Made by a program: the position numbers and the translations under genes. From Wolfiporia cocos (taxonomy: Eukaryota > Basidiomycota > Agaricomycetes > Polyporales > Phaeolaceae): a stretch of DNA of 64,000 nucleotides. The stretch spans positions 1,178,001 to 1,242,000 of the forward strand of contig JACCLO010000007.1 of the NCBI GenBank assembly GCA_029448655.1, written 5' to 3'. Below the pieces are notes generated by a model. That model had not been told where the DNA came from, did not search any database, and was given only the letters and a program-made list of their open reading frames with translations. The stretch's first letter is position 1, and each line of letters starts with the position of its first letter. Positions 10,844 to 21,976 of this stretch are shown here, piece after piece.

Positions 10844-11086
10844 TATCACAAGACGCGCAGCGGACCCAATGCAACGTGCTTATGAGTGGTGTTATAGACC
10901 ACTCCCCCAAAAGGGCTACGATAACAGCTTGGCTGTTATCAAGGGTCCGGCTATATCTGCAGTTCAGATTCCCACGCTTAGCGTCTATGGGTAGCCTTGT
11001 TCAGGTTATACCCACGTATTCCCTCCGTATACCCTAGTTAATTACTCCGTAACGTCCAGATGCCTTTACAGGTATAATCTGTGACA
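10844..11086 (-). repeat. LTR copy 1 of the TRIM-like element
   Basis: 243 bp; begins TATCACAAGACG and ends CTGTGACA on the plus strand. It contains a strong hairpin, GATAACAGC-TTG-GCTGTTATC. It matches 11533-11775 at about 98 percent by hand count. Confidence 0.92.
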
Positions 11087-11532
11087 TTACCCCCACTTCA
11101 AGGATTTAACGTCTCTGGTTAAGGAGGTAACTAGGCTGCATCAAGCCGCCCCCGGTACTAAGTATCACTTCTACTATGCATGTGTCACGCGGTTATTTAT
11201 ATGTTACCCACCGGGTGACTAGTCCGGTGGTAGGGAGCCCGTCTCCCCCTTAGTTATTTAGTGACGTGTGTGCCAACCTCTTGAAGGCCCGACTTAATCC
11301 CTGGATTTTGGGAGCGGGTTAAGGCTATTTAATAGTAGTTTTTACCACGCAACTTTTGACCAATCTTATCCCCGACAAGCGGGGCCCCGTGATACATGGG
11401 GGTCACGTGGTGGGTACTTTTCCCTCAGCCGCCAGTGGTTCGGAAGCGCCCCAGGCATGTGACTTATTAACGCCCCCAATTGGCGTTTGCCACTGCCCAG
11501 GTTCGAACCGGCGACTGGGTAAGCTGTTATTA

Positions 11533-11775
11533 TATCACAAGACGCGCAGCGGACCCAATGCAACGCGCTTATGAGTGGTGTTATAGACCACTCCCCCAAA
11601 AGGGCTAGGATAACAGCTTGGCTGTTATCAAGGGTCCGGCTATATCTGCAGTTCAGATTCCCACGCTTAGCGTCTATGGGTAGCCTTGTTCAGGTTATAC
11701 CCACGTATTCCCACCGTATACCCTAGTTAATTACTCCGTAACATCCAGATGCCTTTACAGGTATAATCTGTGACA
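11533..11775 (-). repeat. LTR copy 2 of the TRIM-like element
   Basis: 243 bp, equal in length to copy 1 with four substitutions. It is followed directly by the target duplicate CTACG. Confidence 0.92.
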
Positions 11776-11780
11776 CTACG

Positions 11781-12641
11781 CTTCTAGTGTATGAACTGCT
11801 TGCACGCTTTGTCAGTTTGGACATTCCACCCACCCACCCCATAGTGTTGGGTGTGAAAGTGAGTGCACTAGATAGCGTATGAAGAAGCTCAGCGTTGGCA
11901 CTCCTAATGGGAGACAGCATCTGAGGTGGGCGACGAGTGACAGCGCATATGGCATATAGTGTTGCTATGCAGAATCAAAAGCCCCAAACTACCAAATAAC
12001 CGATGTATGAACGTATATGAACTGTTGACCGGCGCGGTGTTCAGTATCGCGCCTTTCCATACAGTAAGGTATCATACTGGCGCCCAACGGCGGGATTGCT
12101 ACAATTTGAATGAACATGGTTGTAACCTTCAGTCACTTCCGACTTGACGCTGTTATGTCTTGTGGATACAGCACTGTATGGTTCAAAAATCACTACCCCT
12201 CTTTCCGTAGTCATCACGAATGTCAGTTGTGAAAATAGAGTGCATGAACGCATTCAGGCGAAGGTCAAGCGCCGATGCCAGTCGGCACTTCCTCGTATTA
12301 CATAATGCTAGATAAGTCAAGGTTGTCGCGCCAAATACGCGTCTGAACGCGTCTCCGCGCTTTGCCACCGCCGCGTTCGACTGCTGGAAGCACGCTCGCG
12401 CCTTCTGGCTGAACTGTCCAATTGCTGGTCTCCTCTCACACGCACCCTACTCTGACTGGCTTCCGCAAAAATTCTATAACCTGAAATTTATACAATCTCC
12501 TCAAAGTCGAGGGCCCTCTCCTTTTTCCACCTCACTCGCCCACTTGCCGCACACGCTTTGTTTCTAGTATCTTGGAAAGGCTACCACTGTTGGACACTGC
12601 GTACAACATAGCAGCTAGGGAGAGACAATTGAACTAGAATA
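11781..12641. other. Intergenic region upstream of SFH1
   Basis: 860 bp with no recognisable gene. The last 200 bp before the SFH1 ATG are pyrimidine-rich (for example ctctcctttttccacctc), as is common in basidiomycete promoters. Confidence 0.6.
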
Positions 12642-14419
12642 ATGACGGACGCACCCACGCGGATACAACCCATAGCCATCCAACCTGCACCCGCGCCCCG
12701 GAATCCACATCCAGGTAGCTTCCTTCATTGTACTTGTCTGCGGTTGTGGTTAAGCCTATAGCTAGCGTACTACAACAACATCCGACAATGGTCCAACTCC
12801 GTGACCCCACCTCCCACCAATGGCAGGACGAACCCCACTCGCAAAAGCACTCGCCCGACCCGAGGCAGCATGCTCGCCACCTCGTCTCAGACGCCTGCAA
12901 GCACCTCCCAGGTGCAGCTCTCGACACCTCCGCGGCCTCCATCGACCCTACCATCTGCCGTTGAACCATCGTCGTATCCCCCTCCGCCTACTATGAACGT
13001 ACCAACAGCCACCCAGGCGCTGCATTCGACGTACGCCTCCCGCTTGCGCACCGGAACGACTCTCCTCATGCAGCCCGTCTTGACGAGCTCTTCCACTGCA
13101 GCAATCACGACGCGCTCAACGCGCCGCGGCGGTGCTGTGAACTATGCAGAGCCTGGGTCGGGCGACGAATTCCCCGACGCGGGGGCCATCGAGTCGGACG
13201 ATTCGGACTTTGTCGCGAGCGGGGGGACACGGTCTGCAGTGCGTGCTGCACGCCTGTCCAGCAAGGCCCCTGCGGGCGCGTCGGTGTTCGACTCGGGGCG
13301 AGTGACCCCTGTAATATTAGCGCCTCAGCCACAGCAGAAGAATGAGATCGACCAGAGCTATCTCGGGATGATACCCCCTTCGAGGTTTATCACCTCAAAA
13401 CCCGTTGCGCCGACCAAGCACGAGTACTTGTGAGTCGCCACATGTTGCTATTGTCGCTCGCTGAACTTTCTTTGCGCATTCCAACAGCTCACCGGAAGCA
13501 CTAGAGTCTCAAGCACAAAGGCCCACCACGCTTGTTCCGATCCGCGTTGAGTTCGAGACGGATACTCACCGTGTCCGGGATTGTTTCGTCTGGAATTTGC
13601 ACGAGGAACTCATTAGACCAGAGGCGTTTGCGCGAGCATTCTGTGTTGACCTTGACCTCCCGCTAAATCCATGGGCGGAGACAGTCGCAAATCAAATTCG
13701 TGCGCAGCTTGAGGAGCACGAAAGCGCCGCTTCCATAGACTTCACCGCGGATCTACGTGATGAAGATCTAACGGAGGGCGACGAAGTCGGGGAATGTCGC
13801 GTGATACTGAGTGTATGCTCATCATTGTTTCCGACTCCATTCGTCCACTGATCGGGCAGGCTGCCCAGATTGACGTACAGATTGGCACGTATCACCTGTT
13901 CGACCACATCGAGTGGGATCTGCACTCGCCGCTTACGCCGGAAAATTTCTCCTCAAAGCTCTGCGCCGAGCTGGGGCTCTCGGGCGAAGCCGTGCCCCTC
14001 GTCGCACACGCGGTGCACGAGGAGCTGATCAAGCACAAGCGCGATGCGCTCGAATGGGGCGTTATCGGAGTCGAGACGGAAGATCACGCCGCTGACAAGC
14101 CGCGGGACAAGAGCGGCGCAAGCCTACTCAAGGACAAGACGGGATTGGGATTGAGCTGGGGCCGTGCGCCGAAGGACGGGCGTGGCCCGAAGCCGCTGCG
14201 GAGCGTCTGGAGAGATTGGGCAGAGGCGGAGGAGTTCAGAACGAGGTTTGAGGTGCTTACAGCTGAGGAGGTCGAGCGGAGAGAGGTTGAGAGAGAACGG
14301 GCTAGTCGGTGCGTCATGCGTTTCGGATCTTCTGGAGTTGTGCTTACACGGAGCACAGACGATTACGAAGGGAGACGTCCAAGTTCCAATCTTCCGCAAT
14401 GTCAAGAAGGCGTCGATGA
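12642..14419 (+). CDS. SFH1: SNF5-family chromatin-remodelling subunit (SFH1-like)
   Basis: ATG at 12642 (MTDAPTRIQPIAIQ). A disordered Ser/Pro/Thr-rich N-terminus leads to the conserved acidic block VNYAEPGSGDEFPDAGAIES and DDSDFVASGGTR. The two SNF5 repeats follow. Repeat 1 is LVPIRVEFETDTHRVRDCF, then WNLHEELIRPEAFARAFC. Repeat 2 is IDVQIGTYHLFDHIEWDL, then VHEELIKHKRDALEWG. A C-terminal charged segment (WRDWAEAEEFRTRFE) ends, after a last intron, in RRLRRETSKFQSSAMSRRRR, stop 14417-14419. SNF5/SFH1 proteins are core subunits of SWI/SNF or RSC remodellers and contact the nucleosome acidic patch. The N-terminal acidic block favours SFH1 (RSC) over SNF5, but one cannot be fully separated from the other here. 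Four or so introns; no breaks. Confidence 0.92.
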
Positions 14420-14963
14420 TACTCTGCTTGCTCTGTACCTGCATCGTTGTTACATGTTATTCAAGTATAATCTTGCCCTACTCGTGGGTCATGCAATTGT
14501 AGTCTGCGCATATCCAACAGCAGCGCAGCAAAGGCACACGCTTAAGCAGAGTGTCGAGATCACAACATCGATTAATTATGCGTTCTGATACTGACACGTT
14601 GAGTGATGTACTTCTACCAGTGTGCCACTTATAAGAGGCGCGCGAGTGCCACTTCCAATGTATCCCTCCAGGAATGATGCACATTGTATGCAGCAGGCGG
14701 CTCGAACATGCAATGTGGTCCATAAATATTTCTTGATCAACCATAGAACTGATATTTGGTCACATAGCAGTCAGCACGATTATGTCTGTTTATATATTTT
14801 GTAGTGCTACATATGGACCTCTCTGATAATATTATACGAGAGCAAGTGCTTACATAATATAAGCTTGAAATCCCTTTACAAATGTCTGGAGGCAAACCCC
14901 ACACCGCCACTGATTGCCTGAAACGGACAGCGTTCATTGCATTGCTGCAGTGCATCGTTATGC
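14420..14963. other. Intergenic region between SFH1 and the SPX-RING gene
   Basis: 544 bp between tandem plus-strand genes, AT-rich around 14740-14870. I see no gene or repeat. Confidence 0.6.
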
Positions 14964-16817
14964 ATGCATTTCTCCAAGACATACCAGCAGCTGCTGCTCA
15001 CTCTGCCGGCAGAACTCAGGGATAGCGCCATTGAGTATCGCAAGCTCAAGAAACTCATTAATCAGGTCGTGCGCGAACTCACATCATTAGGTCGGTGGCT
15101 GCGTAGGGTGGCTACTGATGAATCTTACGGTTGATTTACAAACATAGGGCTATCTCCCGAGACCCTGCATGAGGTGCTCCAGCCCGGTGAAGCAGGTCTC
15201 ACGACAATTCGCACAATCCGGGTTAACGACCAGGAAGTGAAGGCACGTTCGTCCATGTATCCAATCACGTCGACGGGTTCGGCTCACATGTTGCGGATTA
15301 TCAGGTTATATATGAACTAGGCAATGTAGCCGATCACATAGAACCTCGCCTTCGTTTGCTGGTCGAGTCCACAAGTTCTACAAATGGGTTGTCTCTGGAT
15401 GCGGGTCCCAGCTCCTTACCCAACAATGTCACTGGATGCGAGCCATCGGTTGAAGCCGGCGCAGAATCTCATTCTGAGGCGCAGACCACTCCCCCGGATG
15501 TAAGCAGTATTTCCACTCAGGCGCTGGCCACGGAAGCAGAGTGAGTGCCGCCCATTCGGAGATGCAAATAACCATACCGATGTTCAATCTAGAGTGGATG
15601 CGCACGAAGTCATCATCCCCCTCGTCTCCGATACTGCTTTCTTCGAGCTGCTCACTCATGCTCTTGAGCTACTCACCACACGCCTGGCGGCGATGCGCCA
15701 CGATTTCGAGGCAAATTTACATGTACTCTCCCGGAGCATCTCATTCTCCGCGCGCCCAATGTCCGCAATGACCTCTTTTCGTGCGTACTCGGCACACAGC
15801 TCGGACGCGGCAGCGGTCAGCGTTTCCGCGCCGTCACACGCGCTGTTCCACGCCAATAAGTCCGACCTGTACGCATGGCGAGAGATATTCCAGCTGTACG
15901 TAGAGGCAGAGATCTTTGAGAGCCACCAGGAGGCATCGAGGGGCGAGCGGAGCATCGAGGATGCTGAGAAGCGGCTGAGTGATTTCCTGCATTTGCTGGA
16001 GGAAAGGGGGCATGCATCCGGTCGCGAGTTCAAAGTGAAGGAAAGCCGAGAGGCGCTGCAGACGTTTATACAGCTGAACACGTTCATCCTCGACTTGAGA
16101 AAGGTAAATCTAGTGTAAATTACCGCTAACGATCTAGCTAAGTCATTTATACGCTAGTTCCAACATGCCACCGCTGAAGCAACGCGGAAAATCCTCAAGA
16201 AACACGCCAAACGGACTGCACTTCCTCTTACTCCTACCCTGAACTCCCCCTTCTTTGTCTCCGATAGAACATCTCCTACAACCTCTCTCTCGGTCATACT
16301 TCCTTCCGGACGCCCTCAACTCCCGACGAGCTCCGGTATTACCTTGTCCCTTCTACTCGGTCAGGCTATCGGCGAGAACATCCTGCCCATCATCCCGCAC
16401 ATTGATGACTACGCATGTCTGATCTGTACCAGTATCGCGTTCAAGCCGATCCGTCTTTCTTGCGGCCATCTATTCTGTGTGAGGTGAGTGCTGCACAGGA
16501 ACGAGTTGACCGTTGACTGGGATGTTGATATCGTGGGCAGGTGTCTGGTGAAGATGCAGAAGCGTGGCCAGGGACATTGTCCAATGTGCCGTGCGCCAAC
16601 TGTCCTCTCGGCTGACCGATGTGAGTCTCTGTATCTTTATGTCGCGCTCGCCATTCACGATGTGCATACAGCGAATGTGGACTGGGCAATGTTGAACTTC
16701 ATGAAGGATTGGTTTCCGGTTGAATCCCGGAAGAAGCTCAGACAGAATGAGAAGGAAGTTGCTGAAGAGGAGTTACAAGAGCTTGGCATCGAGGTTGGGA
16801 ACTGCGTTATCATGTAG
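14964..16817 (+). CDS. SPX-domain RING-finger E3 ubiquitin ligase
   Basis: ATG at 14964 gives MHFSKTYQQLLLTLPAELRD, then AIEYRKLKKLINQVVREL, the start of an SPX domain with the Lys cluster that binds inositol pyrophosphates. The middle of the SPX domain continues as VIIPLVSDTAFFELLTHALE, a long helix LTTRLAAMRHDFEANLH, and a C-terminal helix with ALQTFIQLNTFILDLRKF and HATAEATRKILKKHAKRT. A RING finger near the C-terminus reads CLICTSIAFKPIRLSCGHLF, CVRCLVKMQ and CPMCRAP, with all eight zinc ligands (C3HC4). The protein ends NCVIM at 16817. SPX-RING proteins are known E3 ligases tied to phosphate signalling in plants and fungi; that role is inferred here. Several introns; the exon around 15290-15360 is the least certain. 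Confidence 0.92.
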
Positions 16818-17162
16818 TGTGGCGGGAAGGGCGATCTGGACAGTTTGCTAAGTTATTCTCCTTGGGTCTTAATGGTCTTGCATGTTCATTCACGACAACA
16901 TCTTATGACCCGGATACGGACGCATATACGTAGCGCTCATACCATACCGAACAATAGTACTAATCTACACGAATCACCGCCATTATATCGCAGGCAGGAC
17001 AAGAAACACAGTACACCCATAGCTGTCCATTGCGAAAACATATCAGCGACAAGATAACATGAGAGTGAGCGATAAGAATAACGATCAACAGAATATGGGG
17101 TCAGGACAACGACAGGTGCCCGCCTGTCCGTCGTGAAGCTACCACGCCATGCAATATGAGAC
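16818..17162. other. Convergent 3' intergenic region
   Basis: 345 bp between the stop of the SPX-RING gene and the stop of the minus-strand disordered-protein gene. No gene or clear terminator motif is seen. Confidence 0.6.
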
Positions 17163-19808
17163 TCATGAGCTAACAGCTGGACTGCGCGTTGGCTTCGAGA
17201 TGTTCAGTGAAGGCACGGGCGGCACTTTGTACTCGCCGTACATCGCCTCGACCTGCTTGACAAAGCGTTCCCGCGCACTTGCACTCTTCTCCTCGTCGAA
17301 GAAGCTGTGTCGCGACTCGGGCTGGCTCCACATGCTTGCGCTATCGCCCTCGCTGTCTTCCTGAGCCGCCGCAAGCCTCTCGCCCTCGTGCTGCGAGCGG
17401 TCATCATCTGTCGGCAGGTATTGCGAGCGGTCTTCGTCCGTCTCCTGGTACTGCAAGCGATCACCAGCGCCCTGGTATACTGACTCGTCGTCGTCGTCGT
17501 CCATGTCAAGCACCGAGACGGGTTCTGACTCGCGCGAGCCCTCGTCGTCGTCCTCGAACGACACCTGCTTCTTGAGTCGCGCGCCGCCGAATACGTCGGG
17601 GCGCGGCCGCTCGAGCGCAGACGCCGAGCGTGGCTGCCACTGCACATCCAAGCGTGCGGGGTCGCGCCAGCCACGCGCGCTCGCAGGGCTGTATCCGTCT
17701 GCGGACGAAGGCTTGGTAAGTCGAGCGATCCGCTCCGCCACGGGGCTCGTTCCCGCCGGCAGCAGGTTCGACGCCTTGCGCGGGAGGCCGGGCGACGGGG
17801 ACCGCGGGAGGATGGGAGCGACGGGGAAGGGGGAGACGCGTCCACGTTGTGTGCGCGGGACGGGTTCGGAGATGAGAGGCACAGACTGCTTCGCGCGCTG
17901 CGGCTGGGCGTCGGACTCTGATGCGGAGCGTGCGGGCATCGGAAGCGCGGGAAGGGCGCGAGTGGGTGGGGGACCCGGCGACGCGGGCGGGCGAGTGGGG
18001 GTTCCGCACCCATCTAGCACATCAGCGGACGCAGAGCGCGACACCAGCTTGTTGAGTAGGCGCGCGGGAGATCGAGGACTGAGCGGAGGAGGTATATCTG
18101 GAAGGGGGCCCGATGGCGGGGGAGTCGGCGGGGGGATGCCGTAATATGCGAGAACGTGGGGGCGCAGAGCGGACTGGCTAGACGGCGGGCTGGGCGGCAC
18201 TTGGTTCGACGAAGACGGTGCCGAGGGATCGTACACGGGCCTCGCAGGACTCCGGGGTGGGGGCGAAATAGGTGTGGTTTGCAAGTTGGGCGTGGGCGTG
18301 ATCTGCGGAGTGACCAGAACGTATTCGCCAAATGCGGAGCCAGGATACTGCTCCGCGGCAAGGGAACGCATAGAGTTCGGTGAATGTAGTACGAGAGGCG
18401 CCGGAACGTGCCTTGTGGTGAGCATGCTTGTCGTCGGCACCGATATGGTCGGGCGCGGGCCCCCAGAGCGCGATGGCGAACGTGCAGATGACTTCGGAGA
18501 CTTCGATTGGGGCGCAGACGCAGTGGGATCGGACGGCATTGACGTGGTAGCACTCTCCTTGGGGGGAGGAGGCGAGCTCGGCATCTGTCCAACATTTCGG
18601 AAGGTCGCCAGAATGTCAATGCTTGGTCGGTGCACAGACTGGGCGTCCCGGAAGGCCTTAGTGAGGCCTTCGCGCGAGATCACCGACCCTGCACGTTCCT
18701 CTCGCTCCGCGGGAGTCAAAGACGCTAAACTTTCGCTCTCAACCAGCGGTGTCTGGTTGGATACCAGTGTTTGGCTCGATGCCGGTGTCACCGCCCGCGT
18801 TGATGGCTCCGCCGCGTTGGGTGTGGGGCTGCGCAAGAAGCGCTCAGCGATGGGCAGCGGCAGGGACGGTACAGGGGGGATATTCTGCGTGGGCTGCGAG
18901 TCCTCCAAGTCGCGCTTCTTGACGCGCGAGCGGGAGTTGAGACGGAAGAAGCCCCTGCGCTTACCCGACGACTCGGACAAGTTGCCACCGTCAGACTCGT
19001 CGGCCGGCGACGAGGACAAGAACGTGCCCTTGCGCTTCTTGACGCGTCCACGACTTCCCCCGCCGTCGGTCTCGTAGTCGGTCGTGGGAGACTCGGTATC
19101 CTTCTTCTTACCCTTTTTCCGGCTCGCCTCCGATAAATATCCCGTGTCTGTCTCATATTCGCTCCCGTTCCGATCGCCTCGCTCCTTCTTGCCCTTCTTT
19201 TTGTCCTTCTTCTCTTTCTTGCTCTTCCCTGCATCGCTGAGGTAGCCGCCGTCGCTCTCGCTGCCGTTCGAGCGCAACTTCCGGAGCTTGTTTCGCGGGC
19301 TCGGAGGGATCGGGGACACGTTGCGTGGCTCAGGAGTTGCGCTGAGATCAAATTGGATCCGACCCTCGACGGGAACTGCCGCGGGGGACAGTCGGTCCCG
19401 CGCAAATGGTGGTGGCAATGTCGAAAGGCCGCTCGGCGCGAGGTTCTTTGCAAATAATTCTGGTGAAGCAACAATTCCAGCACCGGGCTGAAGGCGCGGT
19501 GACACGCTGTTAGACAAAAACGAGTCGTCCGACGCTGCTGTCGACGCGTAGGTCAGACTCGGCGAGACGACGCTCTGTGGGGTAAGCTCTATCTGTGAGC
19601 GTGTTCTAACCGGACTTCGGTCTGGAATCACCTCTGAGTCAGCGTCCTCTTCTTCCTCTGCGACGGGGTTAAACATCCATTTCGTGACTGTGCAGTTGCT
19701 ACCGACACCGAGTTGGAGCGCGCTCTCGAGGATCGACGCGCGCAAGCCCGAGTCGCGGCTTTCTACTCCGCGCTCTCGCGGAGGACGTGCGGTAGGTGTC
19801 AAAGACAT
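17163..19808 (-). CDS. Large intrinsically disordered protein with GYLS-type acidic repeats, unknown function
   Basis: A single uninterrupted frame of 881 codons from ATG 19808 to the TGA at 17163-17165. The sequence is dominated by Ser, Pro, Arg, Lys and Asp, with no globular domain I recognise. The first 60 residues look folded and conserved-like (ESALQLGVGSNCTVTKWMFN). About a fifth of the way in is a cluster of four related acidic units separated by Lys-rich linkers: SESDGGYLSDAG, SEYETDTGYLSEAS, TDYETDGGGSRG and DESDGGNLSESS. A proline-rich middle (PPPTPPPSGPLPDIPPPLSP) follows. The C-terminus has short acidic repeats (ETDEDRSQY, PTDDDRSQ) and a possible helix, SARERFVKQVEAMYGEYKVP. It is probably a scaffold or phospho-regulated protein, but no function should be assigned. 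The opposite strand shows long spurious frames because of the GC-rich codon use. Confidence 0.75.
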   Translation of the reverse strand: MSLTPTARPPRERGVESRDSGLRASILESALQLGVGSNCTVTKWMFNPVAEEEEDADSEVIPDRSPVRTRSQIELTPQSVVSPSLTYASTAASDDSFLSNSVSPRLQPGAGIVASPELFAKNLAPSGLSTLPPPFARDRLSPAAVPVEGRIQFDLSATPEPRNVSPIPPSPRNKLRKLRSNGSESDGGYLSDAGKSKKEKKDKKKGKKERGDRNGSEYETDTGYLSEASRKKGKKKDTESPTTDYETDGGGSRGRVKKRKGTFLSSSPADESDGGNLSESSGKRRGFFRLNSRSRVKKRDLEDSQPTQNIPPVPSLPLPIAERFLRSPTPNAAEPSTRAVTPASSQTLVSNQTPLVESESLASLTPAEREERAGSVISREGLTKAFRDAQSVHRPSIDILATFRNVGQMPSSPPPPKESATTSMPSDPTASAPQSKSPKSSARSPSRSGGPRPTISVPTTSMLTTRHVPAPLVLHSPNSMRSLAAEQYPGSAFGEYVLVTPQITPTPNLQTTPISPPPRSPARPVYDPSAPSSSNQVPPSPPSSQSALRPHVLAYYGIPPPTPPPSGPLPDIPPPLSPRSPARLLNKLVSRSASADVLDGCGTPTRPPASPGPPPTRALPALPMPARSASESDAQPQRAKQSVPLISEPVPRTQRGRVSPFPVAPILPRSPSPGLPRKASNLLPAGTSPVAERIARLTKPSSADGYSPASARGWRDPARLDVQWQPRSASALERPRPDVFGGARLKKQVSFEDDDEGSRESEPVSVLDMDDDDDESVYQGAGDRLQYQETDEDRSQYLPTDDDRSQHEGERLAAAQEDSEGDSASMWSQPESRHSFFDEEKSASARERFVKQVEAMYGEYKVPPVPSLNISKPTRSPAVSS

Positions 19809-21181
19809 GTCTCGAGGTGCGTGGAGAAAGTAAGAAGTGATAGTCGCTAGTGGACACGATGGAGTAGGGAACGTGATGGACCGGAGGCTGTATTCAGTCT
19901 GACCGAATACAGTGAAGGTGAAGGACTGTCTGGAAAAGCATCAGCTCAGCTGCTCTACACCCTAGACGAAGTAGGAACCAAAGGAAGGTGTGCAAACGAA
20001 CGAACGAGGATGGTGGGAGGTCAACCGGTCACAGCGGAGGTATCCATGTTCTTCGGATAACCCTTATTTTGGATAGTTATACTGTTACATTATGTACTTG
20101 TTCGGAAGTTGTCCCTCGCTTCTTCCTCTTCCTCCATCTTGCTCTAAGCGAGCCTGCTCCATCATTGTCTTAGCAACATGAGGATTTTGCATGTTCAGCT
20201 ACAGTGTAACGTTGTTGCTTAGGCTTCTAGCGTTGGTGCTCGATAAACCCACCTAGACTCTGCTGCTCATTAGGAAAGCTCGAGTAATTCATTTGCTCCG
20301 ATTGACATCGACCTGAATGCGCACGATCATACATCATACAATGGCGGCACGCTCCGTGACAATAGCCTGGAAGGGATTCCTTGTAAGTTACCGGTTAACC
20401 CTTGATCAGCCTGGATCGGGTCAAGTGCGAGGTACGGAGCCAACTACTGGTATCTCGACCTTCTGTTTGCCGCCAAGATCCTGAGCTCGCGCTGCCCCTA
20501 TACTATCGATGTCCTGGCGACCGTCTGTGGTAGTCCTTTGCAGCCGTAGCGATTGGAGCGCACTGATATTGGTGTGTAACATCACACTCTGAGATCTGCA
20601 ATGGCCGTGCATGCTGTGTGTATTCCCATTATCGTATCTGCAATAGCCACTCAAAAACCTATTCGATATGCAATTGGCATGAGACTCCGACGCTCGCGAC
20701 CCGGCCTCCTGCCAATAGATATCGTGCGCACGTCAGAGAATTTGTCTAGGACCGCGTCGGAAGCGATAACATGTTCTCCCGTTAAAGTCACCATATTGCG
20801 AGGGTCCTAGGTTCTTCGAGGTCCTCCAGATTCTCACAGATAGCGAATGTCTCCGCGCATACCTGCACTCAAACCTGCAATCACTGCGAGACCAGATGCC
20901 TCCTTCTACGCGGATGGATCATCCTCACTTAACTGAACAATTATTGGTATTGTACAATGTGAAGAGTTCTGTGAAATGTGCCACGACGAGTACAGCAGCT
21001 CACGAAGCGGCGGCCATGTACGTATGATAATTCAACATGTGGCCAGTATGCAGACGGCTCTCATCACGGTAAAGCAACGAACCGCAACGTGAAGATACCT
21101 GAAGGCATAGATGTGCACTGATTACATAGCTAGAACGTGAAGATGTGAGAGAGCATGTTAATTTGTGGGCCCGAAGACGTG
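19809..21181. other. 1.4-kb intergenic region without a recognisable gene
   Basis: It lies upstream of the 881-residue gene and downstream of the cysteine-rich gene, both on the minus strand. Only short, codon-random frames are visible. No repeats matching elsewhere in the window were noticed. Confidence 0.55.
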
Positions 21182-21976
21182 TTACTGCCATTGTTCAGTC
21201 TTCTGTGTCTCCATTTGGTCGTATGTTTGAGAGAAGTCTTGCAGTCCATATGGCCGGGCAAAACAGTCATAGCAAGTGGTCGTCACGCTGTGCACACAAG
21301 CAAAGATAAATGAGCGAGTCGACATTCGTGAAACAAGGGCAGATGTGTGGCGCACCTGTGCGGACTTTCGACACAACAATTGCGGCATATCACCCGCCCG
21401 CAGCCCGGCAACAACCCTTCCTTGAAGTATTTGTCTTCGCTATCCGCGTCATGGCCATCATCGTCCTCGTCCACGACCACAGAAGACCTTTTGCGCCTCT
21501 TGTTCGGAGCAGGAGACGCCAGAGAGAGCGCGACCACGGCCCTCGCGTTCGTCGTGTTCAACGTATTGAGCGCCAGCGCCGTCCGCTTCGGCGAGGGCGA
21601 CACCGACGGCGTAGACGTATTTGTCAATGCAGGAGTGGGAGGCATCGAGACCGGGCAAGCTGTGCATGTCCGCGAGCATACTACGCAGGTCAGTTCTTGA
21701 CATCTGTGGATTACCCCGCCGAGTCATTGTCAGTAAATAAGCACATGATGTCGCCGAATTCTCGAACCTAGAACATTCAACAAGCTGTGAAAGCATCCCG
21801 TACGTGGCTTTCCTGCAGGAAACACAGACCGACGGTCTTACCGAAAGTTCCTGCGGCCTCTGCTCTGTCAAAGGGATATATTTTGACAGTGCAGAGTCAT
21901 GATGACTGTTCAAATCAGGGCCATTTGATGCGAGCTTGCGTCGCTTTGTTGCAGGTCGCCTAACGTGTTCCAACAT
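21182..21976 (-). CDS. Small cysteine-rich, zinc-finger-like protein
   Basis: Reads leftwards from ATG 21976 (MLEHVRRPATKRRKLASNG), which starts with a basic, nuclear-localisation-like patch. Exon 1 carries VCVSCRKATYGMLSQLVECS. After an intron the chain continues CQELTCVVCSRTCTACPVS, giving a row of CxxC pairs (C-x2-C, C-x2-C, C-x2-C, C-x2-C spacing) typical of structural zinc binding. A low-complexity Thr/Ser/Pro linker and a basic-acidic patch (NKRRKRSSVVVDEDDDGHDA) follow. Another cysteine group, PGCGRVICRNCCVESP, comes next, and after a last intron TTTCYDCFARPYG; the stop is at 21182. I do not recognise a named family. The split zinc-binding array and nuclear-type basic patches suggest a nuclear adaptor, which is inference only. 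Confidence 0.7.

Larger units (their letters stand above)
10844..11775 (-). mobile_element. Compact non-autonomous LTR element (TRIM-like), 932 bp
   Basis: Two direct repeats of exactly 243 bp (10844-11086 and 11533-11775) differ at only 4 positions by eye and bracket a 446-bp core. The 5-bp duplication CTACG flanks the whole unit (10839-10843 and 11776-11780). That is the target-site duplication expected of retroviral-type integration. Read on the minus strand the LTR begins TGTCACAG and ends CTTGTGATA. A purine run, GTGGGGGTAA, lies directly before the downstream LTR and fits a polypurine tract. No gag or pol reading frame is present, so it must be mobilised by another element. The primer-binding site is unclear: GGTTCGAACC at 11500-11509 is tRNA-like but 23 nt from the LTR. 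Confidence 0.88.

Noticed and set aside
11480..11530. A tRNA gene around GGTTCGAACC
   Set aside because: No acceptor, D or anticodon stems could be folded around it, and the T-stem does not pair; it is treated only as a possible primer-binding or tRNA-derived remnant.
17204..19491. Long open frames on both strands opposite and overlapping the 881-residue gene
   Set aside because: They are GC-rich shadow frames, dominated by Arg, Ser and Pro without conserved motifs; the minus-strand 881-codon frame explains the whole stretch.
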